Assembly: GCA_949752795.1 (NCBI GenBank)
Contig: OX457064.1
Coordinates: 107,547,454-107,611,453 of the forward strand
Direction of reading: 5' to 3'
Origin: Hyperoodon ampullatus
Taxonomy: Eukaryota; Chordata; Mammalia; Artiodactyla; Ziphiidae
DNA: 64,000 nucleotides
Within the stretch, counting starts at the first letter, position 1, and every line of letters begins with the position of its first letter. Made by a program: the position numbers and the translations under genes. The notes below the pieces were generated by a model. The model had not been told where the DNA came from, made no database searches, and saw only the letters and a list, made by a program, of their open reading frames with translations. Positions 10,560 through 20,750 of this stretch are shown in pieces.

Positions 10560-12568
10560 GTGTTACTTTTAAATCTTTTAAATATTTTTCATTAAACGTA
10601 TTTTTTCAGCTTTTATCTTTTGGGGGAGAAGAATAAATCCTTTAAAGTTGTTTAACTTATTATGTAACTAAATATTAACAGTAAACTTTTGTGTTACTAA
10701 CTCTTAGGTCACCTAGTAGAACGTAGAGCAATATCATTGGCGTCCACATGCATCCTGCATTTGTTGTTAATCCTAATTTGCTCTTAACCACAAAGTATAT
10801 TGAAGGATAATGGGGATTTGGGGGGTTGAAAAAAATTTTTGCTTTTATTGTTATTTTCAGCATATATTTAGTACTTAAGAGATGGAACTTATTTCTGGTT
10901 TTCTAAAGGGACAGAGAAATTTGAATATTACTAAGATCTAAAGTAGATTAAATAGTATAATCTATTTCAAAATAAATTAAGATAACATTAACAAAGGACA
11001 TGAGGTGTTTTCATTGTTGTTTGTCAGAGAAACGCATGACTGGATTCATCTCAGAAACTTGAGGCTGAGGGCAGAGGGTGGTGGGTACGGAGGAAACAAG
11101 ATCACAGAGATGTTAAAGAAAACAGGGGTGTTTTAGAAGCATTGCTTTGTCCGCATGAAGTATTGTCTCTTTGAGTTAAGCATGTGGCTTGAGCTCTGCC
11201 CACTGGCCAGGCAGAGATGCTGTGGCAGGTCCTGTAGCAGTGCAAGCCTCTGGGGCCCATGTTGGGGTTTCTGAACATTTCCCACCGAAAAGAAAGGGTC
11301 CTCGGCACAGTGGTTCGTGGCAGGTCCGGGGAAGAAGTGCGCGAGACGGTGGCATGTTCTTTCACCTGAGAGCGGGGGCCACGGGAGATCGTGTGAGGGC
11401 CGGGGGCCGTCTCAGAGGGCTTCAGCAGCCAGAGGTGGAGGCGAGCGCCCGCAGAGTAGGCGCAGAGGACTAACCGTCAGGCGTGTTTGAACCTGTGAGT
11501 TCAGGAGGATGCTGAAAAGAAGGACTTCGTCAGCCATCCTTGTGGGACGCAGAGGAAGCACCCTCGGTTTAAATACTGGTGGGAAGAAGGCAGCAGTCAC
11601 GCCTTCAGCCTGCCTCTCCTTTATGAACTGTTCGTGGGCTAACCATGGAGTCGACGCTGTGAGAGCCTTCTCGACGTGGAAGTGTTCCAGCTGACAGTAC
11701 GTGAAGAAGGTGTCTAGCCTGCCTGCTCTGATGAAGGTCAAGTACAGTGGAGACGTGGGCCGGAGGCCTGGGAGACGAGGGTCTGTGCTGCTGCTGTGCT
11801 CCAGGGAGACTGTCAGCTGAGCCAAGCAGTGTGTCTGGTGCCTGTTGACAGTTGACCGCTATTTTCCCACAAGTTCTCGCTCTTATCGCTGACCTGCGAC
11901 CAACAGTGCTGAGCACGCGTGCCTCTCGAGGAGAGAACACCGTCCACCTCGGAAGTGTTTCTCCCGGAGACCAAGCCTGGTGAAACTTCCAGATGTAATG
12001 ACAAATTTATAGGAAATGGAGGGGCTAGAAGTACATGTTGACACCATGATGCTGCAATTAGCAAAATCCACACGATGGGACAAATGCTTCTGCTTCCTCA
12101 TCAAAGTCACAAGGGCAGAAATAAGGGCTGAAGGGACCTGACAGATGAAAAGGATTCAGAGACAGTATACTATACCAGCCTTATTTGGATGCTCAATCAG
12201 ACAATTTTTAAAAAAATTATGAGAGTAAATGTTTGGTAATAGTGAGAAATCAACTTTTTAAGGGTGATGTGGTTTTCTTCATAAAGCAGTCATATTATGA
12301 TGATTTACTATGTCCAGATATTACACATCGTTAAATAGAACAAGTAGAGATTTCCCTGGAATGTATTTAGAAAAAATAATTACAGTGTAAAAGAGCAGCC
12401 AGCATAGGAGAGAGGTTATGAAAAGGTCCCCTGAAAAGGATAGGAGATGGAAGAGAGGGATGTAGCTAAATAAATGTGAAACACCTATGCAGCTCGATTG
12501 AGGCAAGGTAGAAGTGTGTGCTGGGACACAGGGAGGGGCTGACTAAGCAGGGTGTCTGGTCCCCACAG
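10560..12568 (+). other. UBE3C 2.0 kb intron
   Basis: Mostly unique. Bases 11040-11960 are moderately GC-rich with no recognised element. From about 11975 to 12260 the sequence (CAAATTTATAGGAAATGGAG, then TAATTATGAGAG-like text) resembles an old interspersed repeat, possibly a LINE 3' portion, but the family is uncertain. No gene is seen. Confidence 0.45.
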
Positions 12569-12656
12569 GTCACCCAGCTCTACGTCCCGGCGTCCAGAAG
12601 CGCTTGGAGGTTCAGGCGAATGGGGCGGATCGGCCCCCTGCGGTCCACCCTGGACG
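12569..12656 (+). CDS. UBE3C: UBE3C coding exon (about residues 639-667)
   Basis: The acceptor is ggtccccacag; the donor ACG|GTGAGC is strong. There are 29 codons plus the first base of a split valine codon. The product begins VTQLYVPASR and continues WRFRRMGRIGPL, characteristic of UBE3C just before the HECT domain. After ASR this copy has Ser-Ala where I recall His-Val in human, a local change in an otherwise conserved exon. The exon is richer in G+C than its flanks. Confidence 0.93.
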
Positions 12657-12682
12657 GTGAGCTCCCTGGGGCCTCCCCACTC

Positions 12683-12955
12683 TTTTAACTCGAGTTTACT
12701 GAGGTGGAGTTCACATACTGTGAAGTTCGCTCTTTAGTCTACTGGGCTGTGTCTACTGGGCTGTGATTTTTGACTGTGATCAGCCAGGTAGAGGAGTTTC
12801 ATCGTTCCAGAAAACACCTCATGCCTTGGTAGCCAGCTCCTTACCCTGGCCCCTGGCAACCACAGGTTAGGTTTTTTGTCCCTGTATATAGTTCAGCTTT
12901 TTCCAGAGTGTCTTTAAATTGAACCATGCACAGTGTAGCCTTGTGAATCTGGAAA
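12683..12955 (-). mobile_element. Old L1 fragment, antisense
   Basis: The TTTACTGAGGTGGAGTTCAC opening, the CCTGGCAACCACAGG block and the TTAAATTGAACCATGCAC end are the reverse-strand L1 3' pattern. It fills most of the 341 bp intron between two coding exons. Confidence 0.75.
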
Positions 12956-12997
12956 GGAAGGTACACACAGTAACGAAGGTCTTAAACTGTGTTGCAG

Positions 12998-13095
12998 TAG
13001 GTCTGGAGTCCCCGCCACTGTCTGTGTCTGAGGAAAGACAGCTCGCCATCCTAACAGAGTTGCCCTTTGTGGTTCCGTTTGAGGAGCGAGTAAAG
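12998..13095 (+). CDS. UBE3C: UBE3C coding exon (about residues 668-700)
   Basis: The acceptor is ctgtgttgcag; the donor AAG|GTATGG. The exon completes the split valine codon and adds 32 codons, ending in phase 0. The product reads GLESPPLSVSEERQL and ends with PFVVPFEERVK, the typical lead-in to HECT domains, where PFxxRVxxF marks the start of the helical linker. It follows the previous exon after an intron of only 341 bp, most of which is an old antisense L1 fragment. Confidence 0.95.
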
Positions 13096-13167
13096 GTATG
13101 GAATTTGGTTTCTTTCCCTGTGTTTTGTGGTTATTTATATCATCTCAGAGTTAAAAAGTAACACCAG

Positions 13168-13470
13168 GGCTTCCCGGGTGGTGCAGTGGTTGAGAATCTG
13201 CCTGCCACTGCAGGGGACACGGGTTCGAGCTCTGGTCTGGGAAGATCCCACATGCCACGGAGCAGCTAGCCCCGTGAGCCACAATTACTGAGCCTGCATG
13301 TCTGGAGCCTGTGCTCCGCAACAAGAGAGGCCGCGGTAGTGTGAGGCCCGCGCACCGCGATGAGGAGTGGCCCCCACTTGCCGCAACTAGAGAAAGCCCT
13401 CGCACAGAAACGAAGACACAACACAGCCATAAATAAATAAATAAATAAAAATTTAAAAAAAAAAAAAAAA
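13168..13470 (+). mobile_element. CHR-type SINE, long form
   Basis: Complete head, body and AAAT tail. It is flanked on the left by the target copy at 13153-13166 and on the right by a second copy ending at 13480. It is sense to UBE3C and lies 72 bp after the exon end at 13095. Confidence 0.95.
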
Positions 13471-13480
13471 AGTAACACCA

Positions 13481-13688
13481 GGCTTCCCTGGTGGTGCAGT
13501 GGTTGAGAGTCCGCCTGCCGATGCAGGGGACACGGGTTCGTGCCCCAGTCCGGGAGGATCCCACATGCCGCGGAGCAGCTGGGCCCGTGAGCCGTGGCCG
13601 CTGAGCCTGCGCGTCTGGAGCCTGTGCTCCGCAACGGGAGAGGCCACAACGGTGAGAGGTCCGTGTACCGCAAAAAAAAAAAAAAAAA
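13481..13688 (+). mobile_element. CHR-type SINE, short form
   Basis: The same tRNA-like head, but the body stops after GTGAGAGGTCCGTGTACCGC and goes straight into poly(A). It inserted directly at the right-hand target copy of the preceding SINE, giving a third copy of the target (aaaaagtaacacca) at 13689-13702. Confidence 0.95.
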
Positions 13689-13702
13689 AAAAAGTAACAC
13701 CA

Positions 13703-14425
13703 ATGGAAAAAATCTCTAAAGTTGCCTAGTGCCTATCTGATTAAATAATTTATGTTTTTCTCATTAGATTGTTAATAGTTGACCATGATTTATAAAAGCA
13801 TAATCCAATCAAATACCTCTTGAAAAAATGTTTTGTTTGTATTCACCAACTTATTTAGCAATTTCTAAAAACTGCTACACTTCTGGCTTCAAGAGGGTGT
13901 TTTTTAAGTCCGCCCACTCTTTTCACAGGATGAACATTTAAAGCTATTGACATTTCTTCATTAAAACACATACACACTCACATATACACATGGTGTTGCA
14001 TAATTCCTGAGTGCCCTCTACTGGATTTTTAGCATAAAAAAATTACTTGAATTTTATCACTATAGAGATATTCCTACTAATATTAATGTACAGCTTTCCA
14101 AAGCTACTCTTCTTCCCTCCACCATCTGGAGTTTTATAAAAGGTTTCCAAAAGGAAATATTAAAAATATGACATAGCATGGGATTTTTAAACTTTGTTGT
14201 GAAGTGGGGAAACGGAAAAATATTACAAATATATAAATGCTGCACGTTTACTGATAAGGCATAAAATCAGTATCTGGTATCTTGGCCTTTAAAATTTGTT
14301 TCCGAGTTTATGGAGATACAAAAGTTAAAGTTAAGATTTATTTAGCAGTTTTTCCTTTTGGTTGCTTATGTTTATAACGAAAAATCTGTTGTTTTCAAGT
14401 AACCTTATAATTTCCCCTCTGTTAG
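13703..14425 (+). other. Rest of UBE3C 1.3 kb intron
   Basis: Unique AT-rich intron sequence with a small CA-rich run near 13970-13990. Nothing else is recognised. Confidence 0.5.
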
Positions 14426-14558
14426 ATCTTTCAAAGGTTGATTTATGCAGATAAGCAAGAAGTTCAAGGAGATGGTCCATTTCTGGATGGAATTAATGTC
14501 ACAATAAGAAGAAATTATATTTATGAAGATGCTTATGACAAACTTTCCCCAGAAAATG
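14426..14558 (+). CDS. UBE3C: UBE3C coding exon (about residues 701-745), enters HECT domain
   Basis: The acceptor is cccctctgttag; the donor ATG|GTATAT is weak. There are 44 codons plus the first base of a glutamate codon completed in the next exon. The product starts IFQRLIYADKQEVQ and includes VTIRRNYIYEDAYDKLSPEN. The IRRNYIYEDAYDKL segment is the classic N-terminal HECT signature, equivalent to the RxxxxxDAxxxL motif at the start of the N-lobe in other HECT ligases. Confidence 0.96.
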
Positions 14559-15734
14559 GTATATATAATTCTCTCTGTATGTGTACATATGGCAGGGGGA
14601 GGCTGGGGGATTATAGAAAAAGGTGATCATTTAACAATTAGTGTTGATTGTCTTGTTCTGTAATGACTGTTCAAAACAAATGTAGGTCAAATTTGGGGGG
14701 TGTATATTATCAAATAATAATTCTAAGATTAACAAATAATTATTGCTACAGAAGCCTTTAAATATTGATTTGTTTTTTAAGGCAAAAAGCTCTTCTTTCC
14801 CCCAAATGTCTGTCTCTAAAAGTTAGTTGACAAAAAAGCTATGATTCTAAAAATGTCGTATATAAGAGTCTATTTATGTAAACATCATAAATTGTAAGCC
14901 AAGTTAAATACGCTAATATAAACACCATTGCAATCCAAATTTCTTTATCAAAGGTTAAGTGTGCTTCAATGACACTGCTATTAGATAAAAGAGAATTATA
15001 TTGTAACAATAATTCGGACAGCATTTAGAGGTCAGTGACACATTTTGTCTTATGTTAATCTTTGACACCCAGTGTTAAAAGTTTTAGTATTATTAATACA
15101 TATATTAATAATTTTAACTTCAGAATATGGTATCCATGATACTGCATTAAATCAGTGTTACATCAATGCAGGTATTAAAAACGAAAGCCTGGCAGGCTCC
15201 AGCTCACGTCTTTGGGAGGTGCTGGAAGGTTGTCAGATACAGAATAACGGTTGCCTTTTCTTCCAGGGGAGTAATTTCATTTTCTTCTTCTAGGAAAGCA
15301 AAACCTCTCATTTTGAATACTTTTCTTTCTTCTTAAAGAGCTAATTTTGTCATATTGTGGAACAGTGGAGGAACGCTAACGTCACTTGTTCCCGTACTCT
15401 GTTCCAGGTTTTGTGTGCAGCATTTTTGTCTTTAACCCAGCTTAGTTTTGTCGTTTAATCTGTGCCATTGCCCTCTGAGGTCAAGTATCACAGACTGAGA
15501 CAGAGTTTTAACTCAAGTCTGACACAGGCTGTGAGCTCTCCCCTATACCAGGTTACTGTTGCCTAGGATGTCGTGTTTTCAAAACTTTTTGTACGAGTGG
15601 GGCAGAAATCAGGTATTCTGACACCTAGTCTAAGATATTTTGGGGGGAAAAAAAGTTCTCCCTCCTTTGGGATCTACAGTCCTTCATAATCAATTATAGT
15701 AGCTGTTGTATTGTGTTATGTGTTACTGTGTTAG

Positions 15735-15860
15735 CAGTTTCTGTGTCTGTGTCTCCCACTTGACTGAGGCCCTCACGGTATAAGATGGGATCCTGAATCC
15801 TTGTTCAGCCCACCCAGCTAGCTAGTGCTCAGTAGATGTTTGTTGAATTTGTGATTGAAA
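15735..15860 (+). repeat. L2 LINE 3' end fragment
   Basis: Contains CCCACTTGACTGAGGCCC and ends GCTCAGTAGATGTTTGTTGA, matching the L2 3' terminus. Confidence 0.65.
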
Positions 15861-16659
15861 ACAAGAAAGACAAGAGCTCTAACGGAGTCATAAGTTGGCA
15901 GACGGCTGGCAGAGTGTTCAGAGAAGAGCTGAGATATGCTGGATGCTGGAGGGCTTCCTCAGATGCAGGGCGGGAGCCAGGTCTTGGGAGCCGTGTCTCC
16001 CAGGCTGGGTCACCGCGAAGGGCGTGGACATGCACAGCTGACCCGGTTCTGCACTTGGTGGACTTGGGCTTCCTGCAGGTCCCGCTCCCTGCAGGCTAGT
16101 GTATGTCCGTGAGCTCTTCAGCCAAAATGAGAACATGTGCTTGCAGCGATTTTCAGTTAACTTTATGTCATGGAGATTGAGACATTACTGCTCAGTGACA
16201 ATAAGCCCCAAATTTCCCAATGAATCCTTAAGCTTAAAAATGCTGTAAAAGTTAATCGCACTCCAGCTCTCTAGTTGTGCAGGCTGATAATCTCATTGAG
16301 TTTAAAGATTGTGGAAAAATCTTACAATATTTATGTTACAATGCGTTAAATCTTTACAAGTGTTCTCTCAGTGAGGCCTTCTTAATAAGAATTTTTAAAC
16401 CATATGTCAAAATTGTTTGGTATTTTGCTATGCAAATTGTAAAATTAAATATCATCTCCGAATGTTTAATTTACTTATGGAAAATTGGTTTGAAGTGCTT
16501 CGTTGACTGATCACAATTAATAGGACTATTCCATACATCATCTAGTCATTAAAGCAAATCCATTTTTTATGGGTTCTTATATCTCATATCATATCAGAAC
16601 AGTTTTCTAAAGTGTGGGTTTCACCCCATCTGGCAAGTGAACTGACCTGGTGGAGCTCA

Positions 16660-16760
16660 GAGCAGTTGAGTGACTTCTTTTTGCAGTAGGGAGCTAAGCA
16701 AGCAGAGTGACACGGGTCCTGGCGTGGTGATGCCACGCATGCTCTTTCCACTGTGCCACC
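16660..16760 (-). repeat. MIR SINE fragment
   Basis: AGTGACTTCT... through GCATGCTCTTTCCACTGTGC is the reverse-strand MIR pattern. It is diverged. Confidence 0.6.
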
Positions 16761-17988
16761 GCCCAGCAGCAGTTTACCTGGGTGAGAGCGTGGGTCGAAT
16801 GTTAATTTCTCCTTGTGGAGACTCTGGAGAAGTGACCGTATTTGCTCCCAGGAGTGTTGTGAGGGTTAACGTCACAGTGAGCCCTTGGTGTCATCCATTG
16901 TCTGGGATGAGATGTGCTAGAGCTGGCTCTGAGCTGTTCTGGACTCCATTCCTGAGAGCCTCACTTGTGCTCTTGTGTGTTGGTTGGTTGGATTCTGTTT
17001 TGCTTAATGGGCAGGGTTTATTACATTGTTTTTCTGAAGAAGAAGTGATAATAGGGTAAAATCAAAGTACAGTTGACCCTTGAACAATGCAGGTTTGAAC
17101 TGTGCGGGTCCATTTATGCAGATTTTTTTCAAGAAATATATTGCCACACTTTTTGGAGATTTATAACAATTAGAAAAAACTTGCAGATAAACCACGTAAC
17201 CTAGAAATACTGAAAAAATTAAGAAAAAGGTATGTCATGAGTGCATAAAATATACGTATTGATAGATACTAGTCTGTTTTATCATTTACTGTCAGAAGCA
17301 TACACAGACCTATTATAAGAAGTTAAAGTTTATCAAAACTTACAGAAACACTTGTAGAAGGCGTGTGGCGCCCTTCACAGTTAGGAGAAATGTAAACAAA
17401 CGTGCAGGTGCCTGTAGCGCACGCTGTCCTGCTTTAACGATCTCTTAGCCTCCTCTTGTTGCTCCTGCGCTGAGTTCAGTGTGCTGTGGACCCCCTTGAG
17501 ACAAGCGTGACCCTCATCACCTCCGCCTGAGCACGTCCCCTCCAGGACACCGCGAACCCAGTAAACAGTGATCGCTCGCGGTTCTTGTGTGTTTTCCCTT
17601 GTGTCTAGTGCAACCCTGTGAACCTTAACTGACACCAGGGACCAGCACAAAGTGCTGCAAGTGATGCTGGACATGCTCCCAGGAAGCAGAGAAAAGGCAT
17701 GACGTTACGAGAAAATGTTGGGCTGTTTGACATGTACCTGCAGCTCTGGTTACTGCCACTTCAAGACAAATGAATCCACTGTGAGGACTGTTGTAAAAAC
17801 AAAAAATTAGAAAAGGAAATTTGTGAAGCTGTGGCAGCAGCTACACCAGCAGGCACAAAAACCTTGTACTTTTTGTGACATACCTTTTTAATATCATATT
17901 GAAAATGCGTGCAGGATTGCTGTAAGAAAGGCATATCTATAGACTCTAATATGATTTGAGAAAAAGTAGTCTTTATATATGACAACTT

Positions 17989-18392
17989 TTTTTTCTATGC
18001 ACGTTTTATTCTCTAAATGTTTAATTTCCAATGACATTGATGTCATTGAAAATTAGTAAGAAACTGTGATTTTTTTTTCATAACATAATATTTTAAGTTT
18101 ACATATTTTATTTATACAAAAGCCAGATGTGTTTTCAGTTAATTTACTTTTTCTAAAAAATTTTCAAACTCAGAAAATATATCCATATGTTTTGTTAAAG
18201 GTTTGCATTTCCCTTACATACTTTCAAATTTACTTTCTCTTACTGGTTGTAAGAAAAGAATAAACCATCTAATAACCATGTTGCTTTAAAAATTGTCAAG
18301 AGTTTTCAGGAGAGCCTTAAAATTGTCAAGAGAGCCCTAAAATTTATTTCCAGTTTGTTCAGAATAGTGTGTTATACTGCTACTTCGTATCT
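17989..18392 (-). pseudogene. 5'-truncated poly(A)-tailed retrocopy nested in Tigger
   Basis: A 404 bp insert is flanked by a perfect 13 bp duplication of the transposon sequence (tatatgacaactt at 17976-17988 and 18393-18405). On the minus strand it ends with AATAAA (18010-18005), then about ten bases, then a poly(A) run. These are the marks of L1-driven reverse transcription of a polyadenylated RNA. It does not look like a SINE or L1 tail and has no open frame of note, so it is probably the 3' UTR end of an unidentified transcript. A near-perfect hairpin lies just upstream of the signal. Confidence 0.8.
18023..18054. repeat. Near-perfect 15 bp hairpin in the retrocopy
   Basis: Arms 18023-18037 and 18040-18054 pair at 14 of 15 positions around a TG loop; the inner nine pairs (CAATGACAT with ATGTCATTG) are perfect. 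On the minus strand it sits about 13 bases before the AATAAA. Confidence 0.85.
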
Positions 18393-20750
18393 TATATGAC
18401 AACTTAAAGCAAAAGGAAGGTGAAGGATCAAAAGCTGAAGAATTTAATGCCAGCAAAGGATGTTTTGATAATTTTAGGAAGAAGTATGGCTTTAAAATTG
18501 TCAAGATAACAGCAGAAGCAGCATCTGCCCACCAACAGGCAGCAGACAAGCTCCCAGACGCTGTTAAGAAAATCGTCGAAGAGAAGGGACATCTGCCTGA
18601 ACAGGTTTTTAATGCAGGCAAAAGTGCCCCATTCTGGGGAAAAACTGCCACCGAGGACATTTTTTAGTAAGGAAGAGAAGTGAGCACGAGCATTTAAGCA
18701 GGAGGGGACAGGAGTGCAGTTGGGTGTATGGTCAGGACTGCCCTCATCTATAAAGCTGCTCACCCCCAGCCTCTAGGGGAAAGATGAACACCAGCTGTCT
18801 GTCTTTTGGTTGGACAACAAGAAGCCCTGGGCAGTGAGAGCCCTTTTTCTGGATTGGTTCCATCAATGCCTTGTCCTTGACGTCAGGAAGCACCTTGTTG
18901 ATGAGGGATGGCCTTTCCAGTTCTTTTGATATTGGCAATGCCCTTAGCCACCCAGAAACCTGTGAGTTCAACACCGAAGGCGTGGAAGTGGTCTGCTGGC
19001 TCACAAAACGCATCCCTAACTCAGCCTCTAGATCAGGGGCCACAGGGACCTTTCAGGCTCGTCACACATGGTGCTCCATGGAAAGGCTTGCCAACGTGAT
19101 GTCAGAGAACCCAGCAGAGAGAACGTCGTGAGAGTCTGGGAGGGTGCTACCGTTGATGATGCCATAGCTGTTATCGAAAGAGCCCTGAAAGCCACTGAGC
19201 CAGAAACAGTACAGTCCTGCTGGGGAAAAGTGTCCAGATGCTATGTGTGACTTCACAGGATTTACGTCAGAGCCAATCAAGGAAATCATGAAAGAGATTG
19301 TAAATATGGTAAGAAAGGTGGGGTGAAGGCTTTCAAAATACGGATCTTGGAGAAAAAAGGCAAGTGCTAGTAGGCACCAGGTGAGAGGAGCTGACAGAAG
19401 ACGAAGGGGTGGAGATGAGAGCCTCTGAACCGCAGCCAACGGCGAGGACAAGATGCAGAGGAAGAGCACCTGCAGCGGGCTGACGGCAGGCCACCTGGCA
19501 GCAGGGTTCTGACTGTTCAGCATCGCTCCTGACGTTTACATCTTGGACCCTTCTGTGATAGGGGCACTGGAACTAAAGCAAACAGTGCAAGAAGGATTGG
19601 TACCGTCTAGAAACAGTTCTAGAGAAATAAAAGAGCAAACAAGTCAGGCAGAAATTATGATCTGTTCCCGTAAAGTTACACCAAACGCGCCCGCCCCTCC
19701 TGCCTCCCCTTCCACCTCCCCCACCCCTGCCACGGCCTCCTCCTCGGCCTAATCAGCGTGAGGACGAGGAGGAGGAAGGCCTTTGTGATGATCCACGTCC
19801 ACTTCTCAGTGAGTAATCAGCACGCTGCACAGTGAACAACTTAGCTGTTGTGTATGTGAGTGTCTTCCTGGGAAAGTCTAAGAACCGTGTGAGACATTTC
19901 TGTGTCATCATCATCGTCACCCAGGTGTTCATCGTGCAGACAGACCATCGTGTGCAGAACTTGTATTGAAGTGGACAGCCTGTGCTTACATAAGTGCAAA
20001 GTGAGTGATACTAACTATAAAATTAATAACGTGTTACCTTTCTTACTCTCAAAACATTGCTTTCAAAGTTACGTTACCGTACAGTATGCCTCCCTCTCTT
20101 GTAATTGGAGAAACTGCTTATCAGCTTATCATCACAGTTAAGTGATTTTTAAAAACATGTAACAATGTTACCAATACCGTATTATGAATATGACTGTAAT
20201 GGTGTATGCCATAAACATTCTGTAAGGATTCATTCCTTAGTGTATAGGCTAGGCTACCGTAAACAATCATGTTCTTGATACTTTGTTATCAGTGCATGAA
20301 TCGTTATACCTGTAAACAAATAGGAGTTTCGTTTTCACATTATCTTTTCATTTTTGATGTCTAGTGTTAGTAATGTGTATAACATCTACAGTGTTTTGTA
20401 TCGTATAAGACAGTGTTGGTGTAGGTACTGACAGCCAGGCGATTCATCTTGAAAGCAGATGATGTAAACTTGACATGTCAATAAATACAGTACAGTACGG
20501 TGAACGTATTTTCTCTTCTTTATGATTTTCTTAATAACATTTTCCTTTTCCTAGCTCACTTTATTGTAAGAGTAGAGTATATAATATGTATACCATATAA
20601 AATATGTGTTAATCGACGGTTTATGTTGTCGGTAAGGCTTCTGGTCAACGGTGGGCTATTTGTAGTTAAGTTTTGGGGAAGTCAAAAGTTACACATGGAT
20701 TTTCAACTGTGTGTGGGCCCCTAAGCTCTGAATTCTTCAAGGGTCAACTG

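Larger units (their letters stand above)
14559..17069 (+). other. UBE3C 8.4 kb intron, left part
   Basis: AT-rich unique sequence with three decayed repeats. There is an antisense MIR-like stretch near 15470-15560, an L2 3' end near 15735-15860 (ends TGCTCAGTAGATGTTTGTTG), and an antisense MIR near 16660-16760. Bases 14570-15460 and 15870-16650 hold nothing recognised. Confidence 0.5.
17560..19752 (+). pseudogene. Broken Tigger (pogo-like) transposase
   Basis: Fragments of a CENP-B/jerky-like DDE transposase appear in several plus-strand frames. A KxxxFNASKG-like segment sits near 18440, an EEKGHLPEQVFNAG-like segment near 18570-18620, a catalytic-core remnant near 18900-19050, and an acidic/proline-serine tail near 19540-19750. 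Frameshifts and stops separate them, and the retrocopy at 17989-18392 cuts through the N-terminal half. It is not coding today. The 5' limit is approximate. Confidence 0.82.
17070..20750 (+). mobile_element. Tigger-type (TcMar-Tigger) DNA transposon, near full length
   Basis: The terminal inverted repeats CAGTTGACCCTTGAACAA at 17070 and TTCTTCAAGGGTCAACTG ending at 20750 are both present. They are flanked by the TA dinucleotide duplication at 17068-17069 and 20751-20752. Total length is 3681 bp; without the nested 404 bp insert it is about 3277 bp, longer than the 2.4 kb Tigger1 I know, so the exact subfamily is open. The interior carries a broken transposase reading in the plus direction. 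Both ends and the target duplication survive, so this is an essentially whole copy. Confidence 0.93.
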
